40,014 nucleotides of DNA, taken from NCBI GenBank assembly GCA_001803235.1, contig MHBL01000120.1, forward strand, positions 1-40,014, in the 5' to 3' direction. Origin of the DNA: Lentisphaerae bacterium RIFOXYA12_64_32 (GTDB lineage: Bacteria; Verrucomicrobiota; Lentisphaeria; Oligosphaerales; YB12-FULL-65-16). The notes under the pieces are model-generated. The model ran no database searches, was not told the DNA's origin, and saw only the letters and a program-made list of their open reading frames with translations. Positions 26,158 to 34,281 of this stretch are shown here, in pieces; within the stretch, counting starts at the first letter, position 1, and each line of letters opens with the position of its first letter. The translations under genes were made by a program, and so were the position numbers.

Positions 26158-28587
26158 GTGAACACCGCGCTTCCGTTGTTAGTCATGTGGTACAGCGATC
26201 CGGCGACTCACTTCACCCAGTCGTTGCCGCTCGGCAACGGCCGGCTTGGCGCCATGGTGTTCGGGGGGACGATTGAGGACCGGATCGTACTGAACGAGAA
26301 CTCGCTGTGGTCCGGCACGCCGGAAGACGCCAACCGGCCGGACGCGGCCAAGGCCCTGCCGGAGATCCGGCGGTTGCTGCTCGCGGGCAAGAACGCAGAG
26401 GCCCAGCAGCTGGTCATGGAGCACTTCACCTGCAGCGGCAAAGGGTCAGGGCACGGCTCCGGCGCCAACGTGCCGTTCGGCTGCTCGCAGGTGCTGGGCA
26501 ACCTGCGCCTGAGGTTTGCGGAGTCCGCGGGAGCCGTGCACGAATACCGTCGTCAACTGGATCTGGAGACAGCGACCGCCCGGGTCTCGTTCCGGCAAGG
26601 TGCGACGACGTTCGCCCGCGAGTACTTCGTCAGTGCGCCGGACCAGGTCGTGGTGATCCGCCTGACGGCGGACCAACCGGGCGCGATTTCCTTCGCGGCG
26701 GTCCTGGACCGGCCGGAGCGCTCCACTTCCTTGCGGCACGGCGAAAACACGCTGCGAATGCACGGGCAGATGAACAACGGCACCGACGGCCAGGGCATGC
26801 GTTACGCCGCATACCTGCGCGTGGCGGCCGGGGGCGGGAAGGTCTTCACGGAAGACGGCCGCGTCTCGGTCGAGGGTGCGGACTCCGCAACGCTGTTCAT
26901 CACGGCGGCCACGGATTACGCGGGCTTTGCCGGACGGCGTACACCCGATCCGGATGCGGCGGCGCTGGCCGACCTGGAGCGTGCGTGCCGCCGCACCTAC
27001 GGTGAGATCAAGCAGGACCACCTCGCAGATTACCGGAAGTGGTTCGGCCGCATCACATTGTGCCTCTCCGACGACCAGACAGCGAGTGCGGAATCCGCAA
27101 CTCTGCCGACGAACCGCAGGCTGGAGGCGCTGGCGCAGGGCGGGAGTGACCCGGCTCTAGCCGCTCTCTATTTCCAGTTCGGGCGCTACCTGCTGATCAG
27201 TTCGTCGCGCCCGGGCGGGCTGCCGGCGCACCTGCAGGGCTTGTGGGCCGAAGAGTTGCAGACGCCGTGGAATGGGGATTACCACCTGGACATCAACGTG
27301 CAGATGAACTACTGGCCGGCTGAAGTCTGCAACTTGAGCGAACTGCATCAGCCGATGCTGAAACTGATCGCCGCGCTGCAGGCGCCCGGGGCGCGCACGG
27401 CGCAGGCGTACTACGGGGCGCGCGGCTGGGTGGCGCATGTCATCACGAACGTCTGGGGCTTCACGGCGCCAGGCGAGCACGCCAGTTGGGGCGCCAATGT
27501 CAGTGGCTCGGCATGGCTGTGCCAGCATCTGTGGGAACACTACGCGTTCACGCTGGACCGCGGCTATCTCGAGTGGGCCTACCCGATCCTCAAAGGCTGC
27601 GCCCTTTTCTACCTCGACATGCTGGTCGAGGAACCGGGGCACCACTGGCTGGTCACTGCCCCGTCCAACTCGCCGGAGAACAGTTTCCTGCTGCCGGGGG
27701 GGAAGCGGCTCCAGGTGTGCATGGGGCCAACCATCGACAACCAGTTGCTGCGGAACCTGTTCAGCAACTGTGAGCGCGCGGCGGAAGCCCTCGGGATCGA
27801 CGAGTCTTTCCGGACTGAGCTGGCGCGGACGCGGGCGCGCCTAGCGCCGACGCGGACCGGCGGTGGCGGGCAAATCCTGGAGTGGTTGCAGGAATACCCC
27901 GAGCCCGAACCGCACCACCGGCATGTGTCGCACCTGTGGGGGCTCTACCCGGGCGACGAGATCACGCCGGCCGGCACGCCGGACTTGGCGGCGGGGGCGC
28001 GCCGCAGCCTCGAAGGTCGCGGGGACGCGGGCACCGGATGGTCGCTGGCGTGGAAAATCAGTTTCTGGGCGCGGTTGGGTGACGGCAACCGGGCATCCAA
28101 ACTGCTGGACGACCTGCTGCGGCCGACCTGCCACTTCACGACGAAGATGGATGGCGGCGGCGCCGGGACGTATCCAAACCTGTTCTGCGCACATCCGCCG
28201 TTCCAGATCGACGGTAATTTCGGTGCCACGGCGGCAATTGCCGAAATGCTGCTGCAGAGCCATGAGAGCGGGACGTGTGTCAAGGGGCGAGTGTCGAGGG
28301 AAGAACAGGCTGGCACACCCGACACTCGACACCGGCCCCCCGTCCCTGTTCTGCGCCTGCTGCCGGCGCTGCCGGCACGCTGGCCTGACGGTAGAGTCAC
28401 CGGGCTGCGGGCCCGCGGCGGTTTCGAAGTCGACATCGAGTGGCAGGGCGGGCGGTTGATTCGGGCGGTGGTGCGGTCTCTGGCGGGTGCGCCCTGCGCG
28501 GTCTGCTACGGCACGGCACAAACGGCCATCGCCGGGCCCGCGGGAACCGCGTTTTCCTTGGGCGCCAATCTCCGACCGGCGCCGTGA
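26158..28587 (+). CDS. Glycoside hydrolase family 95 (alpha-L-fucosidase-like)
   Basis: An 809-residue enzyme of GH95, whose members remove alpha-1,2-linked L-fucose (some act on L-galactose). The N-terminal beta domain begins [12 protein letters not shown] and [15 protein letters not shown]. In the alpha/alpha-barrel the catalytic residues are seen as Glu-507 (PSNSPEN) and Asp-685 (FQIDGNFG); the assisting N-x-N pair reads D-I-N (Asp-378, Asn-380, in [11 protein letters not shown]). No signal peptide is evident, suggesting cytoplasmic action on imported oligosaccharides. The GTG at 26158 is chosen for AAGGAG at 26145-26150; ATG 26134 is an alternative. Residues about 704-730 are an unusual insert of repeat-derived sequence before [13 protein letters not shown]. 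Confidence 0.93.
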   Translation: MNTALPLLVMWYSDPATHFTQSLPLGNGRLGAMVFGGTIEDRIVLNENSLWSGTPEDANRPDAAKALPEIRRLLLAGKNAEAQQLVMEHFTCSGKGSGHGSGANVPFGCSQVLGNLRLRFAESAGAVHEYRRQLDLETATARVSFRQGATTFAREYFVSAPDQVVVIRLTADQPGAISFAAVLDRPERSTSLRHGENTLRMHGQMNNGTDGQGMRYAAYLRVAAGGGKVFTEDGRVSVEGADSATLFITAATDYAGFAGRRTPDPDAAALADLERACRRTYGEIKQDHLADYRKWFGRITLCLSDDQTASAESATLPTNRRLEALAQGGSDPALAALYFQFGRYLLISSSRPGGLPAHLQGLWAEELQTPWNGDYHLDINVQMNYWPAEVCNLSELHQPMLKLIAALQAPGARTAQAYYGARGWVAHVITNVWGFTAPGEHASWGANVSGSAWLCQHLWEHYAFTLDRGYLEWAYPILKGCALFYLDMLVEEPGHHWLVTAPSNSPENSFLLPGGKRLQVCMGPTIDNQLLRNLFSNCERAAEALGIDESFRTELARTRARLAPTRTGGGGQILEWLQEYPEPEPHHRHVSHLWGLYPGDEITPAGTPDLAAGARRSLEGRGDAGTGWSLAWKISFWARLGDGNRASKLLDDLLRPTCHFTTKMDGGGAGTYPNLFCAHPPFQIDGNFGATAAIAEMLLQSHESGTCVKGRVSREEQAGTPDTRHRPPVPVLRLLPALPARWPDGRVTGLRARGGFEVDIEWQGGRLIRAVVRSLAGAPCAVCYGTAQTAIAGPAGTAFSLGANLRPAP
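28267..28347 (+). repeat. Repeat-derived in-frame insert within the GH95 gene
   Basis: Contains GTGTCAAGGGGCGAGTGTCG at 28277-28296 and the facing ACACCCGACACTCGACACC at 28315-28333. The same kind of CGACACCCGACACC unit is seen outside genes at 19918. It encodes about 27 low-similarity residues between LLQSHE and RLLPALP, where family members usually have only a few. Confidence 0.6.
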
Positions 28588-28768
28588 CCCACGGTGGTCG
28601 CGATGCGCCGACCCCCGCCGCGGCCACGGCGTCTGCCTTCCTTTTCTTGACTTTCCCTGACAAATGTCTACTTGTAGAATGCGCTGGGCGGTAGTACGCG
28701 TCTCCGACACTGCTTGCCCAGCAAGCCAGCAGGCCGATATTTCCGCCGGCCGGCACTCGGGTGATAAC

Positions 28769-28774
28769 AAGGAG
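28769..28774 (+). promoter_or_regulatory. Ribosome binding site deciding the CNNM start
   Basis: AAGGAG seven bases before the ATG at 28782. It rules out the in-frame GTG at 28761, which lies upstream of it. Confidence 0.6.
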
Positions 28775-28781
28775 TCTTGTG

Positions 28782-30299
28782 ATGATTTTGACTATGTTGG
28801 CCGTATCGCTGGTGCTCATCCTGCTGAACGGGTTCTTCGTCTGCGTTGAATTCGCCCTGGTCAAGGCGCGACGGAGTCGTCTCGAGGCGCTTCAGGCCGA
28901 GGGCCATGCCAACGCCCGGCTGGCGCTGGACATGCAGGACAAGACGGACGGGTACCTGTCCGCGGCGCAATTGGGGATCACGGTGGCGTCGCTGGCGGTG
29001 GGCTGGATCGGGGAACCGGCCTTTGCGGAGTTGCTGAAGCCACTGGTCGACCAACGGGGGTTGTGGTCCGACGCGGTCACGCACGCGATGGCCTTCGGTT
29101 TCGCGTTTGCACTGATCACGTTCCTGCACATCCTGATCGGTGAGCAGGTCCCCAAGCTGATCGCGGTCCGCCAGGCGGAGCGTTCCCTCCTGGCCTTGGC
29201 GCGGACCATGCACGGTTTCTACCTGGCGTTCTACCTGCCCCTGACCTTGCTGAACAACGCCGCAAACCGGCTCCTGCGCATGTGCGGGTTCCCCGCCCAC
29301 TCCGACGTTGACGAGGCGCTGTCGGAGGAAGAACTGCGCCTGGAACTGCTGCGCGCGCACCGCCACGGCGAAGTCAGCCTGGACACGGTACTGCTGTTCG
29401 AAAACGTCTTCGACTTTTGCGAACTGACGACCGCCTCGATCATGGTACCCATGCCGGAGGTGGCCGTCCTCGACCTGAAGAAGCCGTGGTCCGAGAATCT
29501 TGAGCTGATCCGCACACGCCGCCTCAGTCGCTACCCGCTCTGCGACGGGGACCGCCAACGGATTCTCGGTTTGGTACACGTCAAGGACCTGGGTATGGCA
29601 GCGCTGACCGGCAACAACGACATCAACATGGCGCAGTTCCGGCGCGATATCCCCAAAGTCCCGGAGACCATGCGGGTGGAAACGCTGCTGCGATACCTGC
29701 AGAAGCAGCCGACCAATATGGCTCTGGTCACGGACGCCGCCGGGATGCCCAGGGGCGTCGTCACGTTTGAGGACGTGCTCGAGGAACTGGTTGGGGAGAT
29801 GACCGACGAGTTTGAGCGCGAAAAGCCGTGGCGCCTGGGAGATTTCCTGGTGAAGGAAGCGGTCCTGACAAAGATGAAGGCGCGCACGCACGAGTCGGCT
29901 GTGCGCGAACTGGCCTTCGCCCTGGCTTCGCACACGCGCGGCCTGCAACCCTCCATGTTAGCCGACAGGGCGATGCGGCGGGAGAGAGAGGCGCCCACCG
30001 CGGTGGGCCGTGGCGTGGCCTTGCCGCATGTGCGTGTCGAGGGGCTTCCGCGCACCTTGGTGGCGTACGGGAACTGCGCCGAAGGCATCGACTTCAAGGC
30101 GGCTGACGGGCATCCGGTCCGGCACATCTTCCTCATTCTCACGCCGAAGGAGAACCCGCGCGAGCAGTTGCGGGCCTTGTCGCGGATCGCCGCACTGGCA
30201 ACCAGCGACGTGCTGCTGGGCAAGCTCAATGAAGCGACCACCGTGGATGCGGTTCTGGCGGTCGTGCGCACCGGTGATTTCTCGGAATCACTGGCCTGA
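28782..30299 (+). CDS. CNNM-CBS membrane protein fused to a PTS EIIA domain
   Basis: A 505-residue inner-membrane protein. Residues 1-185: CNNM (DUF21) domain with about four hydrophobic segments and the GEQVPKLIAVR motif typical of HlyC/CorC-type proteins linked to Mg2+ or Co2+ transport. Residues about 210-340: CBS pair (IMVPMPEVAVLDL, RLSRYPLCDGD, GLVHVKDL, TFEDVLEELVGE). Residues about 355-500: instead of the usual CorC_HlyC C-terminal domain there is a type 2 PTS EIIA (fructose/nitrogen-type) domain, with the phosphorylatable His-416 in GRGVALPHVR, and PEGIDF-like AEGIDFKAADG. The fusion suggests that phosphorylation by a PTS relay controls the transporter. No EI, HPr or PTS permease gene is nearby. 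Confidence 0.88.
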   Translation: MILTMLAVSLVLILLNGFFVCVEFALVKARRSRLEALQAEGHANARLALDMQDKTDGYLSAAQLGITVASLAVGWIGEPAFAELLKPLVDQRGLWSDAVTHAMAFGFAFALITFLHILIGEQVPKLIAVRQAERSLLALARTMHGFYLAFYLPLTLLNNAANRLLRMCGFPAHSDVDEALSEEELRLELLRAHRHGEVSLDTVLLFENVFDFCELTTASIMVPMPEVAVLDLKKPWSENLELIRTRRLSRYPLCDGDRQRILGLVHVKDLGMAALTGNNDINMAQFRRDIPKVPETMRVETLLRYLQKQPTNMALVTDAAGMPRGVVTFEDVLEELVGEMTDEFEREKPWRLGDFLVKEAVLTKMKARTHESAVRELAFALASHTRGLQPSMLADRAMRREREAPTAVGRGVALPHVRVEGLPRTLVAYGNCAEGIDFKAADGHPVRHIFLILTPKENPREQLRALSRIAALATSDVLLGKLNEATTVDAVLAVVRTGDFSESLA

Positions 30300-30453
30300 A
30301 GTCCTGCCCTGTTCCGCTGCGGTCCTCTTGCCATTCACCCGGGAAGCGGCTGACGCACTGCCCCCGGAGTGAAGCGTCAGCGCCCCCCGGGCGGATGCGC
30401 CCGATCATGCGTGGGCGTGACTCACTGTTTGTCCGGGTCGTTCTGGCAACGTG

Positions 30454-30474
30454 GCGGGAGCGGCTCGCTCCCGC
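30454..30474. terminator. Terminator-like hairpin between convergent genes
   Basis: Perfect 9-bp stem GCGGGAGCG (30454-30462), loop GCT, stem CGCTCCCGC (30466-30474). It lies between the CNNM fusion and the HAD gene. No T-run. Confidence 0.5.
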
Positions 30475-30559
30475 GGGCGCCGGCGGTCCGATGCCGGGTT
30501 GGAAACGGGTAATCCCGCCCAGACCGGCCGGACTTGATCCCCTCCCCGGCCACTCCTTC

Positions 30560-31207
30560 TTACAGTCCCGGGCCTGGCTCCCAGTCCCGGCGCTGGCCCA
30601 GTTTCAGCAGGACCTCCCGCAGTTCCGGGACCGTCCCGAAGTGGTAGGCAAACCAGCCACGGCCGCGACCGGCGAGGATGTTGTCTTCGCGGTCGTCGAC
30701 ATACAGGGCCGGCACGCCGCCATCGCAGTGGTTGCGTTCCATGGCTTCGTACATGGCCGGTGCGGGTTTCTGCGCCCCGACTTCGCAACTCACGACGGCG
30801 CCACGCATGAGGGGCAGGAAGGTGAGCTTGGTGTAGACGTGACGCAGGTGGACCTGCGAGACGTCGGAGAAGAAGACCGGCCGCAAGCCCATGTCGACCA
30901 TGTCCCGGACGGTGTCCGCAATGCCGGGGATCTCGTCGCCGATCATGCTGCACCAGGCCTCCTCGATCTCGGCCGGTGTCATGCGGACAGGGAGCCGCGT
31001 GGCGGCATAGTCTAGTAGTTCCTCGCGGCTGATCTTGCCGGTCTCCAGGAGTCTGGCGTAGTGCAGCAGGTCCGGGTTGGCGGCGAACAGGTTCGCGATG
31101 GAGGAATAGCCGAGTCGCGCGGCACAGGCGTCGCGGTGCAGGGCAATGCAAACGTTGCCGATATCCAGCGCCACCACCGGGGCCACAGACTTCACGGGGG
31201 ACCTCAT
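30560..31207 (-). CDS. HAD-superfamily phosphatase (YihX-like)
   Basis: A 215-residue hydrolase. Motif I is ALDIGNVCI with nucleophile Asp-15, in the D-x-G-N form typical of YihX-type sugar-phosphate phosphatases; motif II is FFSDVSQ, motif III the Lys of VGAQKPAP, motif IV YVDDREDN. An alpha-helical cap follows motif I. YihX dephosphorylates alpha-glucose-1-phosphate, but the substrate here is not certain. The ATG at 31207 has only a weak ribosome binding site; the GTG at 31195, preceded by GAGG, is an alternative that removes four residues. Followed upstream by short repeats and nagB on the same strand. Confidence 0.88.
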   Translation of the reverse strand: MRSPVKSVAPVVALDIGNVCIALHRDACAARLGYSSIANLFAANPDLLHYARLLETGKISREELLDYAATRLPVRMTPAEIEEAWCSMIGDEIPGIADTVRDMVDMGLRPVFFSDVSQVHLRHVYTKLTFLPLMRGAVVSCEVGAQKPAPAMYEAMERNHCDGGVPALYVDDREDNILAGRGRGWFAYHFGTVPELREVLLKLGQRRDWEPGPGL

Positions 31208-31213
31208 TGATTT

Positions 31214-31400
31214 GGAGAGGCTGTAGGGGGATGGACTGTAGGCTGTAGGTGAAACTCAAGCATGCTTGGTCCGCGAGATCGAAGTGTCTGACTTCACCGC
31301 GGAATTGGCCCTGCCGAGCGGTTGGGCCGCGTCGCGCACCGCCGATCGACGGGTCACAGTCCCAGGCCTACAGTCTAACAGCCTACAGCCTGAACAACCT
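31214..31400. repeat. Facing 'GGCTGTAGG' short-period arrays
   Basis: AGGCTGTAGG, GGACTGTAGGCTGTAGG at 31218-31252 and the reverse CCTACAGTCTAACAGCCTAC at 31369-31388 form an imperfect inverted pair about 120 bases apart, between the HAD gene and nagB. No gene lies between. Confidence 0.5.
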
Positions 31401-31406
31401 GGCAAG

Positions 31407-32222
31407 TTACTTCTTCGGTTTCCTGCTGCGTCCGGCCTCCAGCACGCCGCGCATGCGGAAATCATTCTCCTGCATCCAGCGGTAGTACTCGTCGTGGTCA
31501 AGTTTCGCGGCGGCGGCCTCGTCGCACACCACGCGGGCGCGGGGGTGCATCTGCAGCGCCGACGCGGTGCACATGGCGGTCAGCGGCCCTTCGACCATGG
31601 CGGCAATCGCCTCGGCCTTGGCGCGCCCGGTGGCCAGGACGAGAAGGTCGCGCGCTGCCAGGATCGTGCCGACGCCCATGGTCAGGGCCCAACGCGGGAC
31701 TTCGTCTTCGTTCTCGAAGAAGCGGCGGTTGTCCTCGATGGTGTCGCGTGTCAGGGTCTTGTCTCGAGTCCGGGAGCACAGCGACGAGGTCGGTTCGTTG
31801 AAGCCGATGTGCCCGTCACGTCCGATGCCCAGGATCTGCAGGTCGATGCCGCCCAAGTCGCGGATCTGCCGCTCGTAGTCCTCGCAGTGCGTCTCCACGT
31901 CGTCCGGCAGTCCACTGAGGAAATGAATGTTCGTCGGCGGCAGATTGACATGGTCGAACAGGTTGACTCGCATAAAGTGGAAGTAGCTCTGGGGATGGTC
32001 CGGGGCCAGGCCGATGTACTCGTCGAGGTTGAACGTGTGGACGCGCGAGAAATCCACCTCGCCCTTGCGGCAGCCTTCAGCCAACGCCTTGTAGAGGCGC
32101 TGCGGCGTGCTGCCGGTGGGCAAGCCGAGGACCAGGTTCGGCTTGGCCGTGAGCTTGGCGCGGACGAAATCGTAGGCGTAGCGCGTGACGGCGTCCGGAT
32201 CTGGCTTAATGATGACGATCAT
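31407..32222 (-). CDS. nagB: Glucosamine-6-phosphate deaminase
   Basis: A 271-residue cytoplasmic enzyme that converts glucosamine-6-phosphate to fructose-6-phosphate and ammonia, feeding amino sugars into glycolysis. Visible signatures: LGLPTGSTPQRLYKAL (phosphate site), FNLDEYIGL with the general-base Asp and the following HPQSY, and GIGRDGHIGFNEP with the active-site Asp/His. Full length for the family (about 260-270). The ATG at 32222 follows GAGGG on the minus strand. No nagA or transporter is adjacent; the next genes are a Gfo/Idh/MocA oxidoreductase and a HAD phosphatase, so this is a loose sugar-metabolism group rather than a classical nag operon. Confidence 0.95.
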   Translation of the reverse strand: MIVIIKPDPDAVTRYAYDFVRAKLTAKPNLVLGLPTGSTPQRLYKALAEGCRKGEVDFSRVHTFNLDEYIGLAPDHPQSYFHFMRVNLFDHVNLPPTNIHFLSGLPDDVETHCEDYERQIRDLGGIDLQILGIGRDGHIGFNEPTSSLCSRTRDKTLTRDTIEDNRRFFENEDEVPRWALTMGVGTILAARDLLVLATGRAKAEAIAAMVEGPLTAMCTASALQMHPRARVVCDEAAAAKLDHDEYYRWMQENDFRMRGVLEAGRSRKPKK

Positions 32223-32305
32223 GGCGTGCTGGGCCCTCTGGAAACGCTCACAGCCGAGCCGCACATTCCGTCGGTTGCGGCCGCCTGGTTGGAATTGAGT
32301 TCTCG

Positions 32306-32338
32306 GCAACCACGAAACACGCGAAACACGCGAAAGAA
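32306..32338. repeat. 'CACGCGAAA' short tandem array
   Basis: CACGAAA then CACGCGAAA twice (32311-32335): degenerate tandem units just upstream of nagB. Confidence 0.55.
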
Positions 32339-32410
32339 ACCGACCTGTGCGGGTAAACCAGACCTTGCGGGAAGACGCCCGCCCGCGGACAGACATCGGG
32401 AACGGCGCCG

Positions 32411-32540
32411 CTCGTAGTGGTGTCGCAGTCCCGGCGGTTGTCCGCCGGGCAAGACACCATCCCCGCGCCGCGCCGTCGCAACACGCCAGATGGGCTCTTG
32501 GCGCTCCACTTCGTTGCGCGCACTGCGAGCCCACTACGAA
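32411..32540. repeat. Possible small palindromic element
   Basis: CTCGTAGTGGTGTCGCAGT (32411-32429) faces its imperfect complement (about 32522-32540, three mismatches), with a perfect CCCGGCGG/CCGCCGGG hairpin (32430-32449) inside. There is no obvious target duplication. It could be a decayed non-autonomous element; 32223-32595 (373 bases) has no gene. Confidence 0.4.
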
Positions 32541-32595
32541 CGGCCGTATCCTGGCGCCCACGGCACCGTTTGCTATCTCTTCCGAACTCCGCGTT

Positions 32596-33666
32596 CTACG
32601 ACGCGTATTCCTTTTCGCTGGCCGGGATGCTGCAGATGACCTTGCCGTCGGGCAGCGCGGCCTGCAGGGCTGGCAGTTCCGGCGCCCCCGCGGCGAGCGG
32701 GATCCGCACCTGGCCACGGCTGACCACGCCGCGACAGATGGCCATGGTGATTTCCAGGCCCTTGAAGGCGTTCTCGCCGTTGCACGAGTGCAGTTTGGCG
32801 TCGTCGTCGAGCCAGTCGGCCATTTCAGCGATGTACGGGGGCATGTCCAGATCGTAGTTCATGCAGCCGCCGCCGCTGCTGACACCGTCGCGCGTCACGG
32901 CGCGCCAGCCGCCGCCGGTCAGCACTTCGGCAAAGCCGTCCGTGCCCTGGGCGCCGATGCGGCACTTACGCCACCAGTAGTCGACCTCCGGCACGTCCGG
33001 GGCGCCGGCGCCGGTCTCGACGTAGCCGCGCACGCCGTTGGCGAACTGGATGACACCCACGATGTAGTCCGGCGAGCTGTGGATGTCCTTGAACTTGCCC
33101 TTGCCGGCCGCCTGAGCCATGACCCACTCGGCCTCGGCATTGCCGTTGTACCAGCGCATATAGTCGATCAGGTGCGTGATCATGTGCATCATCCACCCAG
33201 TCGAGTGGCCGTACACGGTGTGGACACGGCCGAGCGCGCCGCTGGCAATGATCTCCTTGACGCGCCGATAGTGCTCGCCGTAGCGGTGCTGGTGGCTGAC
33301 CACCGTCTTGACGCCCGCCTTGCGCACCAGATCCATGATCTGAGTGGCTTCGGCGAACGACGTCGCAATCGGCTTCTCGTAGGCAATCAGTTTGGCGCCG
33401 CCGTCGATGCCGGCCTTGATCATGTCGAGCCGGATGTTCGGCAGCGTGCAGAAGCAGAACACGTCCGGCTTCACGCGCTTGACCAGCGCCTTGGCGTCGG
33501 TGTCGCCGTCGACCTTGAACTGGGCCTTGGCCGCATCGAGCCGGCCGGCATCAATCTCGCACACCCCCGCCAGCTCGAACCGCGGATTGGCCTGGAACGC
33601 GGACGCGTGATGCTTGCCCCGTTTACCCATCCCGACCACGACGACCTTGTACGGCGCTTTTCCCAT
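32596..33666 (-). CDS. Gfo/Idh/MocA-family NAD(P)-dependent oxidoreductase
   Basis: A 356-residue sugar or cyclitol dehydrogenase-like protein. The N-terminal Rossmann fold starts YKVVVVGMGKRGKHHASAF (GxGxxG), continues ELAGVCEIDAGRL, and has the EKP motif in AYEKPIATS, where the Lys assists catalysis. The C-terminal alpha/beta domain contains GHSTGWMMHMITHLIDYMRW, with the HLIDYMRW helix carrying the usual His. Substrate not predictable. The ATG at 33666 is preferred for GGGAG eight bases upstream; ATG 33681 is an alternative. Together with nagB it fits carbohydrate breakdown. It is the last cellular gene before the phage-like region. Confidence 0.92.
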   Translation of the reverse strand: MGKAPYKVVVVGMGKRGKHHASAFQANPRFELAGVCEIDAGRLDAAKAQFKVDGDTDAKALVKRVKPDVFCFCTLPNIRLDMIKAGIDGGAKLIAYEKPIATSFAEATQIMDLVRKAGVKTVVSHQHRYGEHYRRVKEIIASGALGRVHTVYGHSTGWMMHMITHLIDYMRWYNGNAEAEWVMAQAAGKGKFKDIHSSPDYIVGVIQFANGVRGYVETGAGAPDVPEVDYWWRKCRIGAQGTDGFAEVLTGGGWRAVTRDGVSSGGGCMNYDLDMPPYIAEMADWLDDDAKLHSCNGENAFKGLEITMAICRGVVSRGQVRIPLAAGAPELPALQAALPDGKVICSIPASEKEYAS

Positions 33667-33758
33667 GGATCGCACTCCCATGCAGTTTGGTTTGGCACAA
33701 CGCGAATCAGCACTATACCCGGCACGGTTAAGGGATGCAAGGCGCAGTCGAACAGGCT

Positions 33759-33843
33759 CAGGGCTGAGGACAGGCCGCCCCTACTTGGTGTGCGCAGAGG
33801 CGTGGCCTTCCGAGACGCGGGGCCGGATCTTGAAACAGCCCTG
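33759..33843 (-). mobile_element. MITE-like element, copy 4 (85 bp, internally deleted)
   Basis: It keeps only CAGGGCTG of the left end and the whole right half, GATCTTGAAACAGCCCTG at 33826-33843. About 70 bases, including the smaller hairpin and most of the left terminal repeat, are missing, with the join at a CTGAGG sequence. The 9-bp duplication GAACAGGCT is still perfect on both sides (33750-33758 and 33844-33852). Confidence 0.88.
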
Positions 33844-33922
33844 GAACAGGCTGTCGTAATGCGTCAGTCGCGGGTGGAGATAAGGTCGACGGTTGACCGG
33901 GGCTGGCGCCTAGTGTGGGGGA

Positions 33923-33961
33923 GGAAAAGGTTTTGACACGTCTAGGGAAAAGGTTTTGACA
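33923..33961. repeat. Two 16-bp direct repeats with a 23-bp period
   Basis: GGAAAAGGTTTTGACA occurs at 33923-33938 and again at 33946-33961. AT-richer than the surroundings and located at the edge of the phage-like block; possible protein binding sites or part of an attachment region. Confidence 0.65.
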
Positions 33962-34012
33962 TTCACCAGACAGAAGGGAACCTGCCGGGCGGAGGCAGAT
34001 GTGTTGGGCTGA

Positions 34013-34067
34013 GGTTGCAGGGGGATTGCAGGGGTGGTGCAGGGGTTACGTAGGGTGCATGCAGGAC
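34013..34067. repeat. Degenerate 11-bp tandem array
   Basis: GGTTGCAGGGG, GATTGCAGGGG, TGGTGCAGGGG, TTACGTAGGGT and GCATGCAGGAC follow one another in register, one unit per DNA helical turn. It ends just after the last gene of the phage-like operon. Confidence 0.55.
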
Positions 34068-34086
34068 TCCTGGTGGGGCGTGGGTG

Positions 34087-34281
34087 TTATAGGCCTTGGC
34101 AGCCGCGACAGGGGCTGGGGTGCTGGAACCACTTGGCCTCTTCCATGGCCAGTTCCCGCGCCTCTTCCGTCACCGGATGGAACCGGCGCGGGTCTGATGC
34201 GTCACGCACGTAGCCGGGCGGGCAGTCCGGCGTATCGGTCTGCGCTACTAGATCGCCGTTTGGCATGCGGATCAGGTTCAT
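34087..34281 (-). CDS. Small unknown protein of the phage-like operon
   Basis: A 64-residue protein, MNLIRMPNGDLVAQTDTPDC and so on, ending PSPCRGCQGL with two Cys pairs (C20 with the CRGC end) that could bind a metal. Its ATG overlaps the stop of the preceding gene by four bases (ATGA), so it is translationally coupled and probably real. No family recognised. It is the last gene of the operon. Confidence 0.6.
   Translation of the reverse strand: MNLIRMPNGDLVAQTDTPDCPPGYVRDASDPRRFHPVTEEARELAMEEAKWFQHPSPCRGCQGL

Noticed and set aside
32347..33936. 529-codon plus-strand open frame opposite the Gfo/Idh/MocA gene
   Set aside because: It runs through an intergenic repeat, an antisense coding region and MITE copy 4, with no protein-family character.
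33923..34067. CRISPR array
   Set aside because: Only two 16-bp repeats with a 7-bp gap and an 11-bp degenerate array without spacers; no cas genes.
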